A DNA stretch of 64,000 bases from Mesostigma viride (Eukaryota > Streptophyta > Mesostigmatophyceae > Mesostigmatales > Mesostigmataceae), in contig RPFO01000156.1 in the NCBI GenBank assembly GCA_009746045.1, positions 6,286,947 through 6,350,946 on the forward strand, read 5' to 3'. The position numbers and the translations under genes are program-made. A model generated the notes under the pieces. That model was not told the DNA's origin and searched no databases. It worked only from the letters and a program-made list of their open reading frames with translations. Below, one piece after another: positions 54,290 to 64,000 of this stretch; within the stretch, counting starts at the first letter, position 1; each line of letters opens with the position of its first letter.

Positions 54290-56935
54290 ATAATATAATT
54301 ACTTACAGCAGAGTGAAATCACTCAAACCAAAGCAAACGCCCAGCTATAAACCTCTATACAGAGCCATGTCAAATCTCTATACTACGATAAGACCAATGG
54401 AAACTCCTAACGGGAGGAACCTAATAGCCCTGCTGCACCGCAAAATCAGCCCGCGTACGGCGGAGCATGATGTCAGCCATGGCCCGAGTCAGCGCCACCG
54501 ACAAGCGCTGACGCCAATATGACGTCCAGGTCCGCGCCGACCATGAGGCCCGCTGGCCCTCCAGGTCCAGCCGGTCCTCCCGGAGCCGGCAACACTCCTT
54601 GAAGAAGGCGGAGGTCAGGGGCCCCATGGCCCCAAACTCCTCCAGGACAAAGGGCACCACACGATGGTGCCCGACGTCGCCGTAGGCCAGGAGCTTGGCC
54701 CGCTCCGCCCGGTCCGCCGTGTAACCTGCCGTGAGGGAGGCCCCAGCCACGTGGCTAAGAGCCAAGGGCCGCGCCACCGAAACGTCGATAAGCAGATGCC
54801 GGCCACCCCCCTCAAAGTCCAGCACCACGATGTCAGGCCGGTGGTTGGGGGAATAGAAGGCAGCGCCATCCGCATCCTCGGACCGGATGTTCGCGTGGGG
54901 GAAAACCGACCGAATCATGGCGAGCACCACCGTCAGGAGGACAGTGTGCAAATACAAATACCAATTCTGATTCTGTTGGCCCCCCATGCAGGAAAGGTAG
55001 TGAGTCCCCGTGGGATCCAGCGGCTGCCCACAGCTACCACAAGGCCGCCCGGCCGGAACAAGAGGCTGCGGGGCAAATAGCTGGTGCCGGAGCGCCACCG
55101 AGTAGTGGCTGGGAGCCAAGGCGAATGGGGGGGCCATGGGAAGAGCACGAAGGTACGCCGAGCCCACACTCCGGGGTGGTCCCACGCGGAATGGGGTAGA
55201 TTTTTGCAAGAAAAAAACGCTAGTTTCAATCGTCCGAAAAACGGACATTGCGCCGAAATTCTTGCCGAAAAATTTGCAGCCGAGCGAATTTTCCGCCGGC
55301 CGGAAAGGGTCTCTCTGCAGCTAGACCCTTCGCAAATCGTGCGAAATCGCGCAAAATTTGCTGAAATTGACCAAAACCAGGCCAAAAAAGTGTAAAATCA
55401 TGCGAAATCTTGAAAATTTTGCTGAAATTGACCAAAAACCAACCAAAAAAGTGCGAATTCATGCAAAAAAGTTCGATTGTAAAAAAATTACGACATGTAA
55501 AAAATGCGTGAATTCATGCGAAAATTTTCAAAGGGTCTCTCTGCAGCTAGACCCCGTTCGTGTAAAATTATGCCAAATCCTGTGAAATCGTGTGAAATTG
55601 TGTGAAATTGTGCGAAAATCGTGCGAAAATCACGCGAAATTGTGCAAAATTTTGCGGGCGTTCTCAAATCGCCAGAAAAAAATTCGAAACGGAAAGTCGA
55701 AAACAGCGTTTTTTTCTTGCAAAATGCGCGAAAAACTACCCCATTCGGCGTGGGACCACCCTCGGACGCAAGGAAAGCGAGAACAGCCACGCACGTCCCT
55801 GGGCGTTGAGGTCCGCGAAAAGAGCAATCCAATCAGCCGTGTGCAGAATACCCGCGTAGGTTTTCTGGTGTTTATCGATGACGCGAGCAGGGAATGCGGC
55901 GGGAGATTGAACGGAGGCGACCGAGGGAGTGCCGCGAGGGAGGTGGCGCTGTACCGCCTGAGCGGCACGGACGGGAGAACAGGCCTGCTGGATCTCAGCA
56001 TAGGCCTCCTGGATGGCAGTGACGAAGGGCAAGGGGTTGCTGGGGTCCAGGAGGTCAGGCGCTGCCGTTGCCAAAAGGGGCAGGAGCCGGCAGCTTTCCG
56101 CCCACGACTGAGCGACGGAGCCCAAAAATGCTGCTGGGGCCAGCCGGGCGGCACGAGTCAGACCACAGCCACCCATCCGTGCAGGCAGGGAGGCAATGCG
56201 AATAGCATGTGGCGGGAGGTCGGGGCCCGGGACCAGCTGCGCCAAGGCCGACTGGATGCGTTCGTCGTGGCCCTCGGCGGCCAGCCGGACCTGAGCCGGA
56301 AGAGCGCCCCGGAGCCAGTGAACGACGCGAGGGTGAGCGCAAAACCACAGAAGCAGACCCTTGGTCTGCGAATCATGAAGGCGCGCAATCAAGGGCAGTA
56401 CCTCAGTGCGTGCCTCGAGGGCGGCCCGCAGAGCATCGATGACAAACGTGGGGTCGCCAACCGGAACGCCGAGGACATCCAACCCATGGAGGCGCTCGTC
56501 CCGGCCCAAGAGCTGGGGCGGAAAGCCGGAGCAATCACCTTGGGGCGAGTACACCGCGCACTTGGCCAGGGTCAACTGGAGGTTGATGTCGGCCACCGCG
56601 GTCTGCAGTGCCAGCAGAGCCGCGGTGGTGTCCGGCACAGGGCCCAGAAGGTAGATATCATCCAAGTAGGCCTGAATAGCGACCGCCGGGTGGGCAGCAT
56701 GGACCGCTTGGAGGCAACCCTGGAGGGGGGCGGCAAAGTACAGGGGTCCCAGGGGGTCCCCTTGCTGGGTGCCCGTCCGCGACAGCAGGCCGCCGCGAGT
56801 GCCGTCCTCCATGATGTGAACCAGTTGGCCGGGCTGGCCGTAGCACACGGCTGTCCAAGCGTACAAGTCCTCGAAGGACTCCATGACGGCCGCAAACATG
56901 CTGGCGCGGGACAGACTGTTGAACCATATATATAC
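54290..56935 (-). pseudogene. RLE non-LTR retrotransposon subfamily B, inverted copy split by an insertion
   Basis: Minus-strand copy, nearly identical to 23290-25320. Coding runs 56899-55736 (reverse transcriptase and linker) and resumes at about 55190-54421 (zinc knuckle and nuclease); the 3' UTR ends near 54290. It is split by a 580-bp TIR element at about 55172-55752. The 5' truncation falls in motif A, at GGTTCAACAGTCTGTCC on the minus strand, next to AGTATATATAT. The split explains why the long frame breaks; without the insert the frame would match the plus copy. Confidence 0.8.
55172..55752. mobile_element. TIR (MITE-like) element nested in the B retroelement
   Basis: About 580 bp with long inverted termini: GGGTGGTCCCACGCGGAATG at the left and the complement of CATTCGGCGTGGGACCACCC at the right. 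The similarity goes on inward through AATGGGGTAG and GCAAGAAAAAAACGCT, for about 70-85 bp. The interior is AT-rich with internal repeats (GAAATTGACCAAAA, GTGTGAAATTGTG; GGGTCTCTCTGCAGCTAGACCC occurs twice as a near-palindrome). No coding frame is convincing. Target duplication is unclear; at most two to four bases. Confidence 0.8.
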
Positions 56936-57061
56936 TATTAATGATTACGTAATCATTACCTGAACTAGTCCGGTCGTGCTTAGACAATTCTACAGACTAC
57001 GACCGTACAACAGCTTTGCTCTTGCCAGCGTGTCGGCGGACTAAAATCTAAGGCCTTTTCA

Positions 57062-57327
57062 TCAGAGAATCGTTGCCGAGTCGGCTCACTGGATGGTACT
57101 ACAAGGATTCCGCCAGAAAATGTTCGGTACCGCGGGTCAGAGGCGAACATGTTCGCCCGGTTCCCAGGGTGACCCAAATACGGACACGAACATGTTCTGA
57201 AAGTTTCCAGGTGACCCGAACCCGAACAGCACATGTTCGGCCGAACATTTTTGCCGACCCGAACACCGCACATGTTCGGTATCCGCCCGAACATGTCCGT
57301 GTTCGGTATGCGGCGGATGTGCCAGCC
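57062..57327. mobile_element. palindrome-rich MITE-like segment (GAACATGTTC)
   Basis: At least five copies of GAACATGTTC or half-sites (CGAACATGTTCG, GCACATGTTCGG) together with GTGACCC and ACCCGAAC words. The right end, GGATGTGCCAGCCCTA, resembles a hAT-type terminus (TAGGGCTGG on the other strand). No matching left terminus was found. It abuts the ORF1 fragment at 57328. Confidence 0.5.
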
Positions 57328-57760
57328 CTACTTCCAGCAGCACGTGACCCCCCTTACCGCATATGTGGCGGCAATGGGAGGCACGCTGGCTGCTGAGCTC
57401 CCTCACATTTCCACCACCGTCACCTCCACGTCCACCTTCCTCGCCTCCACCTAGCTCCACTGCCACCTCCACCTCCACCGCCGACATCAAAGCCCAGCTC
57501 CTGGCCATCGACCAGCGTCTCCAGGACACCGCCATCGCAATCGAATGCCTGCAGAACGTACACCGCCGGCATCACCGCCCCGCCAGTCGGTGAAGGATAT
57601 CGCTGCCCAGCCGGCCTCTGCTGGCCCAAGCGGCGACTCCCCTCCCACCCAGACCTGGGCAGACCTGCTCAAGCACCACGCCACTGACCTCCACCACCTC
57701 CACCATCGCGGCACAGCTCAAACAACAATGTCACGGACGCGAGCTATGTCATCCGGGCGC
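57328..57760 (+). pseudogene. LINE ORF1 copy 3, partial
   Basis: Starts inside ORF1 (TTCCAGCAGCACGTGACCCC, as at about 2320 in copy 1). It runs through the Ser/Thr-rich middle ('DIKAQLLAIDQRLQDTAIAI') to about 57740, with frameshifts near 57455 and 57555. Both ends are missing. Confidence 0.65.
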
Positions 57761-58423
57761 CCACTATGGGCGTCCCCAACATCTACTGCTCCAATTTTGG
57801 TACTTTTGAAATTCCATGCCTGGAGCGCAAAGTTTGCAATATATGTGCCGTTTGTAGCTCTAGCTCTATAATAACCTGACCAACCCCGCATTCCTCAAAG
57901 TACTTAGCACTTGTTGCCTATTCTCATTATGCGAATCACATGATTAGGATGTGCTTCATGATTGCTATTGCTCGAGATTCAATTAAGAATGATTGACATC
58001 AATAAATGATGAACCAAATAAACCAAATTAGGCCACTTGACAAGTTCATGATCCATTTAAATTGTACAATTAAGCGATTAATTAATTCATAAATCATACA
58101 TTACATGGGATACCCCCGTCGACGAGCTAGTGGTACGTACAATGAAACATTTGAGTTTGTAACATGTCTCCATGGATATATACATGTATGCTGGACCTCG
58201 CGCATCTCAGCCCTCTAAGAAATGTTATTTGAACTCAGGTCTAGATCTAAATATATACATGATCTGGATAATATTATACACTTCCTTAAAAGAGCATGAA
58301 TCGAGCTTTACAATTCAGGACAAGGAACTCGTTTGCAAATCACGGCTGAAAGGCAAGTGCTCACAACGAAGCACGTGCTCTCAAGGCTGTCCACCTCGTC
58401 CAACCAAGCCCGGGCGAGCTGGC
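57761..58423. other. no gene recognised
   Basis: AT-rich spacer between the ORF1 fragment and the transposase-like gene. No exon, RNA gene or terminal inverted repeat was found. Confidence 0.4.
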
Positions 58424-61400
58424 CTACTCAACAGGTCTCTTCTTGGCCAAGTTCGTGAGCCGTTTCTCGACGTCTGTCGGAATGGTCAAGATGGCCTGGC
58501 GATTGTTAGCTGGGTTGACAACAATGGTGTGTTCGAACCCCGCGTCCATGCACAGGTAGCAATTGACCAAGTTTGGCTGTTCAGCTTGCGCATCGGCGTC
58601 CATTTTGAACATCGTCGCCATACCCGGAAATCTGTCCCAGTAGCGCACCCCCACCACCCATTGTCCCTTACGGAACAACTCCCTATCGACCTTGCCGTTT
58701 CTGTCGGCCACTCGCCTCACGAAAGTAGCGGCCACCTGATAAGGCTCCTGCAAGACTTCCGCTAGCCAATATGGATGATCTGGATCGTGGGACTCATCAC
58801 CAGAGTAGGACTCGACGGCAAAAATGTCTCGCAGCTTCAGTCTCCTTCCCATCATCGTCCTCTCTGCCTGTAGTCTGTTCAGTCGCGTCCCTGCGTGCCC
58901 CCCTTGTCCGTTTGGGTTCCTTTGCACTGGCTCCCCCAGTTTGTGGAGCTTCATCCGAGCACCTCCCACATTCCAGCCGTCCATGTCGGTCCACTCCTTT
59001 CGACAATCCCACCACCTTTCCTCGGCGCACGCACCGCCACAATAGCAGGAATACTGGCGCAGCATTAAGCGCGTCACATTCGACTTGTCCATGCGCCACC
59101 AGTGCGCCTTCTTCACTCCTTTGATTTCGCCGCGCCCTGGGCTGTAAGGAAGCACCTGCGCGTCGAAGACAAGATTTGCACAAGGGAAAGTTGAAGTTAC
59201 GAGACCATCGAGCTAGTTGTGTTTTATTAAGCACTCCTGATCGCCAGGACTCCAAGAACGCCCTAGAAACGACGGCCGGCGTAACTATTCCCTGAACGAG
59301 GACTGTACACTTAATTACCTCGGGGAACTCGAAGAAGTTACGCCTGGTCGTTGTGGTCCCGCCCACCGCCCCCGACGCCAGATTCTCCACCAACTGGGCG
59401 GCCGTCTGTTTGTCCTGGTTCTCTTCCCTGATGTGCCACCTCCTCAACATGCACTTCACAGTCCCACCAGCTCCATCCACCTCCCCCTTTCCGTGCTGCT
59501 CCCCAAAGTAATTCCACTCAAATGACTCCAGGTGCGGATCCTCCGTCAGCAGCCGGGCCACTTCCGCGATCACATTCCTTGACTTGAACTGCATGGAGCA
59601 ATTGTCCGACCACCCAATGAAGCGCTTCACCTCTACCCCTTCTGACCGTAGTGTCGCCAGGATTTTGAGGATAGCAAAACGGAGGGCCCGCCCGTCCCTT
59701 TTCATTCCGCCCTGTCCGATGAAGTGAAACTCCCTTCTCACGACCTTTCCCGACGCTGGATCCAAGTAGCGCACGATCCAGGGCATAAGGACGAATGTGA
59801 CTGGATGCCAATACTGTGCTTGGAGATTGTGATAGGTGTAAGACTGGTAGTTCTCGGCGTAATCTGTGTGGCATACAAGGTCCCCCACCCGCATCCTTGA
59901 GAGACATTCCTTGGAGGCGTCCGCTTGCCACCACGCGTTGAAGCAATGCTGGATGAAGTCCGGCCACTTGTCCACAATTGCCTCCTTTAGCTCCGTTGGT
60001 GTGGACTTGACGTCGACTTGCGTCAATCGCTGCCCACCAGCCTTTGCGATCTCGTCACAGTCGTCCTGCATATGCGCAGTGTGCACATACAGAAAAGACA
60101 TCAACTTCGACCCACCAATGACCTGTAGAAAGAAAAAAGACAGGACCTCAGGAAAAATTGAAAAAGAAACGCCTTGGGGCGCAACCACTCCACTAAAAAT
60201 TACCTCTGGCCCAAGAACTTCAGGAAACATTGCAAAAGAAACGCCTTGGGGCGCAACCACTCCACTAAAAATTACCTCTGGCCCAAGAACCGCACCCGGC
60301 GGCACATCCTGCATCTCGTATCTGGTCCATGAAATCAGGTGGTTGGAAGCCTCCTCCCGTTCGCATAACATGAAGTTCCGAATTCCACACTTGGGAGCCA
60401 GGCAAGTGCCCAACACACAAGCCTTACGCCGGATCGAGCAAACCCCCAACTCCTCGCCCAGGTCATGATCGGGCACCCCTTCCTCGTCGTCCAGCACCCT
60501 CCCATGCATGGGCAGATCCTCAAGTTCGCCCTGAAAAGGCTGAACCTGCGGCCGCGACGACCCCACAGACGACCTCGAACCTCCCCCCTCCCTCATCCCC
60601 TCCACCTCACAAGTAAACTTGTTCACCCACTCTGTCGTGTGAGTGGCTTTGAAAATGGAACATGTGGGCACGGACGACCCCACGTCGAGCTGGCTACCAT
60701 GATCGCACGCGTGGCATTCAGGTCCGCACTCGCATCTGGCATGAAAAGTTGCACGAAATTTGGCCAACCCCCCAACCATGGACTGCATGGTAGTGTGGTG
60801 CTGGCATGCGCACAAGTTCCGCATTTTCCACCGCCCCTTGACGCATGCGGGCATATGCTTGCAAAAAGTAGTGTATCCCACATGAACTGTGCTCTTCTGA
60901 TTCGTGCGTAGCATTGACATCCCTGCCTCCGTCTCCAAAATCACCTGATTTCCCCCCCTCACACCCTCCTCTCCCTCCCCCCCCCCCCCTCCCTACTGTC
61001 CATCCGCCGCGGTGGCTTCAACTCCGGATGGCGGGAAATGAACACTTCGTAAATCTTCGACTTGGAGACAGTATAGTAGCGCGCACCCTCCGAAAACGCT
61101 AGTGTATGTTTGTAATCCTTTCTGGTCCATTCACAATGAACATCCTTCATGTTCGGAGACGCCCGCGTCAAGTTATCATCCCTCCAGCACGCTTGTATCA
61201 GGGCAATGACTTCCGTCGGAAGCTCGTCTTTCCTCCTCCTCCTCTCTGGCGCACTCATCAAAAGGTCGTCCTCCCCTTCTTCCATTCCATCCCTGTGACC
61301 CCGAACAGTTGCGACAAAGCGCCTGTCAATCCCGAACGCGCGCTCCACAATCCTGTCCGGGACGCCCTCCATTGCCTTCGTAACAAGTCCACACAAGGCC

Positions 61401-61774
61401 CACCTAAGCCCACGATCCTTCTCAGATGTTCCCAAGTCGCCAAAAGCCTTCTTGATGTTATCCCGAAGAGATTCCGCCCAATTTTCAGGAAGCCCGCCGT
61501 CACAGTTCTTCCTCTTCTTAATGCCGTTGCTCTCCGCCACCATGGCATTTAGTCTTGAAGCTGCGCAAGACAGAACCTCCGCGCTCATCTCTGGCGTCCT
61601 GTGGTTGTTTGCTTTCACGCGTTCCGCCATGATAGGAAAGATGTCATTGGCAATTTTGTACCCCTTGTTCTCGATGTACTTGTCGCTCCAGAGACCGCGA
61701 AGTGCAGGCTCCCGGTCGTCATTGGACAAGGGACGCGAACCGTCGGAAACGGCCCCCCGCCCCGATCGCGCCAT
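58424..61774 (-). CDS. DDE-transposase-like protein of an unnamed family
   Basis: Exons (minus): 61774-60997, 60922-60276, 60122-59319, 59155-58424; GT-AG, in phase, 2961 nt, 986 residues. The frame is also open further upstream to 61909, but the ATG at 61774 starts the better sequence. Exon 1 has a basic, helix-turn-helix-like part ending in 'YYTVSKSKIYEVFISRHPEL'. Exon 2 is Cys/His-rich ('CACQHH', 'CECGPECHACDHG'), a likely zinc-binding region. Exon 3 holds the probable catalytic core: HTDYAENY (Asp562), SDNCSMQFKSR (Asp648) and FGEQHGKGEVDGAGGTVK (Glu689/Asp691). Exon 4 has a C-terminal domain with 'VGVRYWDRFPGMATMFKMD'. I recall uncharacterised animal and algal proteins with the same order of motifs (SENY, SDG..QFK, HGKG..DG.GG), but no accepted name. 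No stop or frameshift, so it is intact or domesticated. Confidence 0.7.
60146..60290 (-). repeat. 72-bp tandem duplication of exon end, donor and intron
   Basis: Two copies (60146-60217, 60218-60290) of a unit that contains the end of exon 2 (CTTGGGCCAGAG on the minus strand), the donor GTAATTTTTAG and intron sequence. The upstream copy is the exon end used in the model; the other lies in the intron, and both donors are intact. Confidence 0.85.
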
Positions 61775-61920
61775 CAGACTTTGGTCAGACGGCAGCTGAT
61801 TTTTTTCGCCTCTTAATCCCGCGGCACCGAAAGCCCTGAGGATGAGTAATGATAAATAATCACCATTAAAGACACGACGAAAACGATGGGCATCAAACAA
61901 GAACGACAAGCGTCATTAAT

Positions 61921-62475
61921 AACGCCGGCCGGCGCAACTGGATACATGTAAACCATACAAAAGTGATTTTATGAAACACATACAGTTTGTCATTAATAAC
62001 GACGGCCGGCGTAACTCGGGCGCAATTAAAAACCATTAAGAAGCAACTCAGGATATGCAGGCAGAAATCCTTCAGGTGTAAAAAAGATGTACAAACACAC
62101 TTTTGGTAATGGGGCCTGATTGCGCAACTGCAAGATACCATTGGAAACGCCGGCCGGCGCAACTGGATGCATGTACATAAACCATACAAAAGTGATTTGC
62201 ACAAAACCCCTACAATTTGTCATGAGTAACGACGGCCGGCGTAACTCGGTTGCATTTGAAAACCACAAAGAAGCAACTCAGGTAGTGAAGGCGGAAATCC
62301 CAGAGGTGATAAAATGTTTACCAACACAAAATGTTGATAAGCGTGCAAGCTTTTGCAAGTGCGCGCAAGATACCATTGGAAACGCCGGCCGGCGCAACTG
62401 GAACACCAAAACAAAAAACTTGATTTGCACGAAACCCATTCAGTTCGTCATGGATAACGACGGCCGGCGCAACTT
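61921..62475. repeat. three 230-bp tandem units with GGCCGG palindromes
   Basis: Each unit has two palindromic boxes: AACGCCGGCCGGCGCAACTG (starts 61921, 62146, 62381) and AACGACGGCCGGCGTAACT (starts 61998, 62228, 62456, the last ending CGCAACT). The second box also occurs once inside intron 3 of the transposase-like gene (about 59269-59286). The units lie just 5' of that gene, where subterminal transposase-binding repeats would be expected. Confidence 0.85.
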
Positions 62476-64000
62476 CATGGCACTCACCACTTTCACCAAA
62501 TGCCATGTCGCCATTATATTGAGGAAAGCGAAGTATGCCCACTTGAAGCTGTGGTCTGCAGAACATTGACACAAAATATGCATGGTATTTCAAGCAATGA
62601 ATGCTATGTGTCAGGCATCAATGTCTTTATTGTATCCAAATGTGGTTAGGACGGAGGTTTACATTGGTTGCTATTTTAAGACAATGGCGTATAACCAAAC
62701 ATTGCACACACTCAAGAGTGTACTTATGCTGAACTGGAAAGGAACATTAAACCCCAATAAGGTAGATATTTTTCTTTTACATTTTAATTTTTTATATACT
62801 ACTTTATATAATATTATATTATATTATATTATATTATGCTATATTATGTTATATGAAATAACATTAAAATTAACATAAAATTAAAATTATATATTAATTA
62901 TAGTATATTATATAATTTATATTATATATTATATTCACGATGCTCTGTGTATTAATGACATATCAGACACACCTACATCACATCGCCTTGATGTTTCCGT
63001 TGTATGGGTCCGGTCGGGCGTTGGTAGCTGGTCGACAACAATTCTACATTTCCTAAAAAAAAATGCGACCGTGCCTACATTCGAAGGCGCGCTGTGGCTG
63101 ACCTGAACTATCGGTGAACACCTCGGCGTCACTTGACCGGCCTAGGTTGACATTTCGGCAGAGTAACGCTGCTTAAAGGATCCTTGCGTAGTTCGCGCGA
63201 TTTGGCTCTTTATATATGTTTTTGGAGACGACGAGCAAGCATCCGATTGGTCAGCCAATTCCTGTCCAGTCCTCGGACAGTGTCCAATCCGGTGCTTGGG
63301 ATCCAGAAAACGTGCTCGAGCCTGGCCACTCTGTCGCGGGCGCCGCGCTAGTGGCGTCGCGCCCAAACCTGACCAGGCCATAGGAAAGGGCGGGGGCGAA
63401 TGCAAGAATTATTCATTGCATTACCGAAAGAGGCAACATTCGTTTCCCTTGAAAATTCAAGTACAACGGACGGCGCGCAAATTTCAGCGTACGGACTGAT
63501 CCAGGACCGGATCGACCAAACCCGATCTGCCCAAATCTGCCCAAATCTTTCACTTCACGAGTCACTACCGGATCTGTACGGCACCTGCGGGCCGACTTCC
63601 TGATTCCGTGGACTCCGAGCATAGAACATTTTTTTCTGAGACGGCAGGCTTAGTCTTTAAATTAGACCAACCTCGGGCAGTGTTCGATGGCATGGAAGCT
63701 CTTGCTGTCGTTTAAACGGCGCTGTCAATCAAGTCTGTTGGTTTTTAATTTTGACAGGACTCGCCCAGCATGTTTTCCGCATGTTTTTAGCTCCAGGAGT
63801 TATAACAGCTGTAATATCACCAGTGGAATGCGGGAGGGGAGGTCGGGCTTAAGGAAAACTTTCTTTCGTTGTCATGCCACCATTCAAGCTCCGTGGTTAC
63901 ATGCACGACAGTGTAAGGCCCCTTCAAGAGAAGTTTCTGCGATCATAGACCGATAGTGCGCCACCGGTAGTGGTAGAGAAATTTCATGCGTTTCTTGGAA
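62476..64000. other. no gene recognised
   Basis: Right flank of the window. It contains a very AT-rich block (about 62775-62935, ATATT units) and GC-richer DNA after 63180 without a convincing exon. A gene that starts beyond the window is possible. Confidence 0.4.

Noticed and set aside
1-64000. rRNA or tRNA genes
   Set aside because: I looked for conserved tRNA and rRNA cores on both strands and saw none; weak candidates had no cloverleaf.

Overview
The window is nuclear DNA of a eukaryote with a large, repeat-rich, GC-leaning genome. It has spliceosomal introns (GT-AG, one probable GC-AG), exons of 14 to over 1000 nt, non-LTR retrotransposons, MITEs and many mini- and microsatellites. A unicellular alga, perhaps a green alga, fits best: a GT29 sialyltransferase-like enzyme, a kinesin-4 with a CXC tail and a cysteine-repeat F-box/LRR protein sit together with non-LTR elements that carry a restriction-like endonuclease. 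The lineage is an inference; nothing here fixes the species.

Layout. 1-5115: overlapping fragments of one LINE family (ORF1, ORF2, 3' ends) and a SINE. 5926-7377 (-): GT29 glycosyltransferase. 8834-16835 (+): a nine-exon gene for a 236-residue single-pass membrane protein of unknown family; these two genes are divergent. 17575-26195: a cluster of retroelement pieces, mainly two subfamilies (called A and B here) of a non-LTR element with a C-terminal PD-(D/E)XK nuclease, joined at TA-rich junctions. 27299-47511 (-): a 27-exon kinesin-4 (chromokinesin) gene of about 1679 codons whose introns hold a 1.76-kb polypurine tract, a G4-prone array, minisatellites and a hAT-like MITE. 48774-52752 (+): a three-exon F-box/LRR gene divergent from the kinesin. 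53325-57760: SINE copies, a second, inverted B element carrying a nested TIR element, and a third LINE ORF1 fragment. 58424-61774 (-): a four-exon gene for a DDE-transposase-like protein of a family I cannot name, followed by 230-bp tandem repeats built on GGCCGG palindromes.

The most unusual signal is recurrent. At many exons, the last bases of the exon with the 5' splice site and some intron are repeated, once or several times, in the downstream intron. This is seen at nine or so kinesin exons, in the F-box/LRR gene and in the transposase-like gene. The copies often keep a usable donor. This looks like a general mode of intron growth or a source of alternative donors in this genome.

The host genes show no operon-like logic. 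Two divergent pairs (GT29/membrane protein; kinesin/F-box-LRR) may share promoter regions. All exon models come from reading splice signals and phases by eye; the multi-exon models are phase-consistent over their full length, but no transcript data were available.
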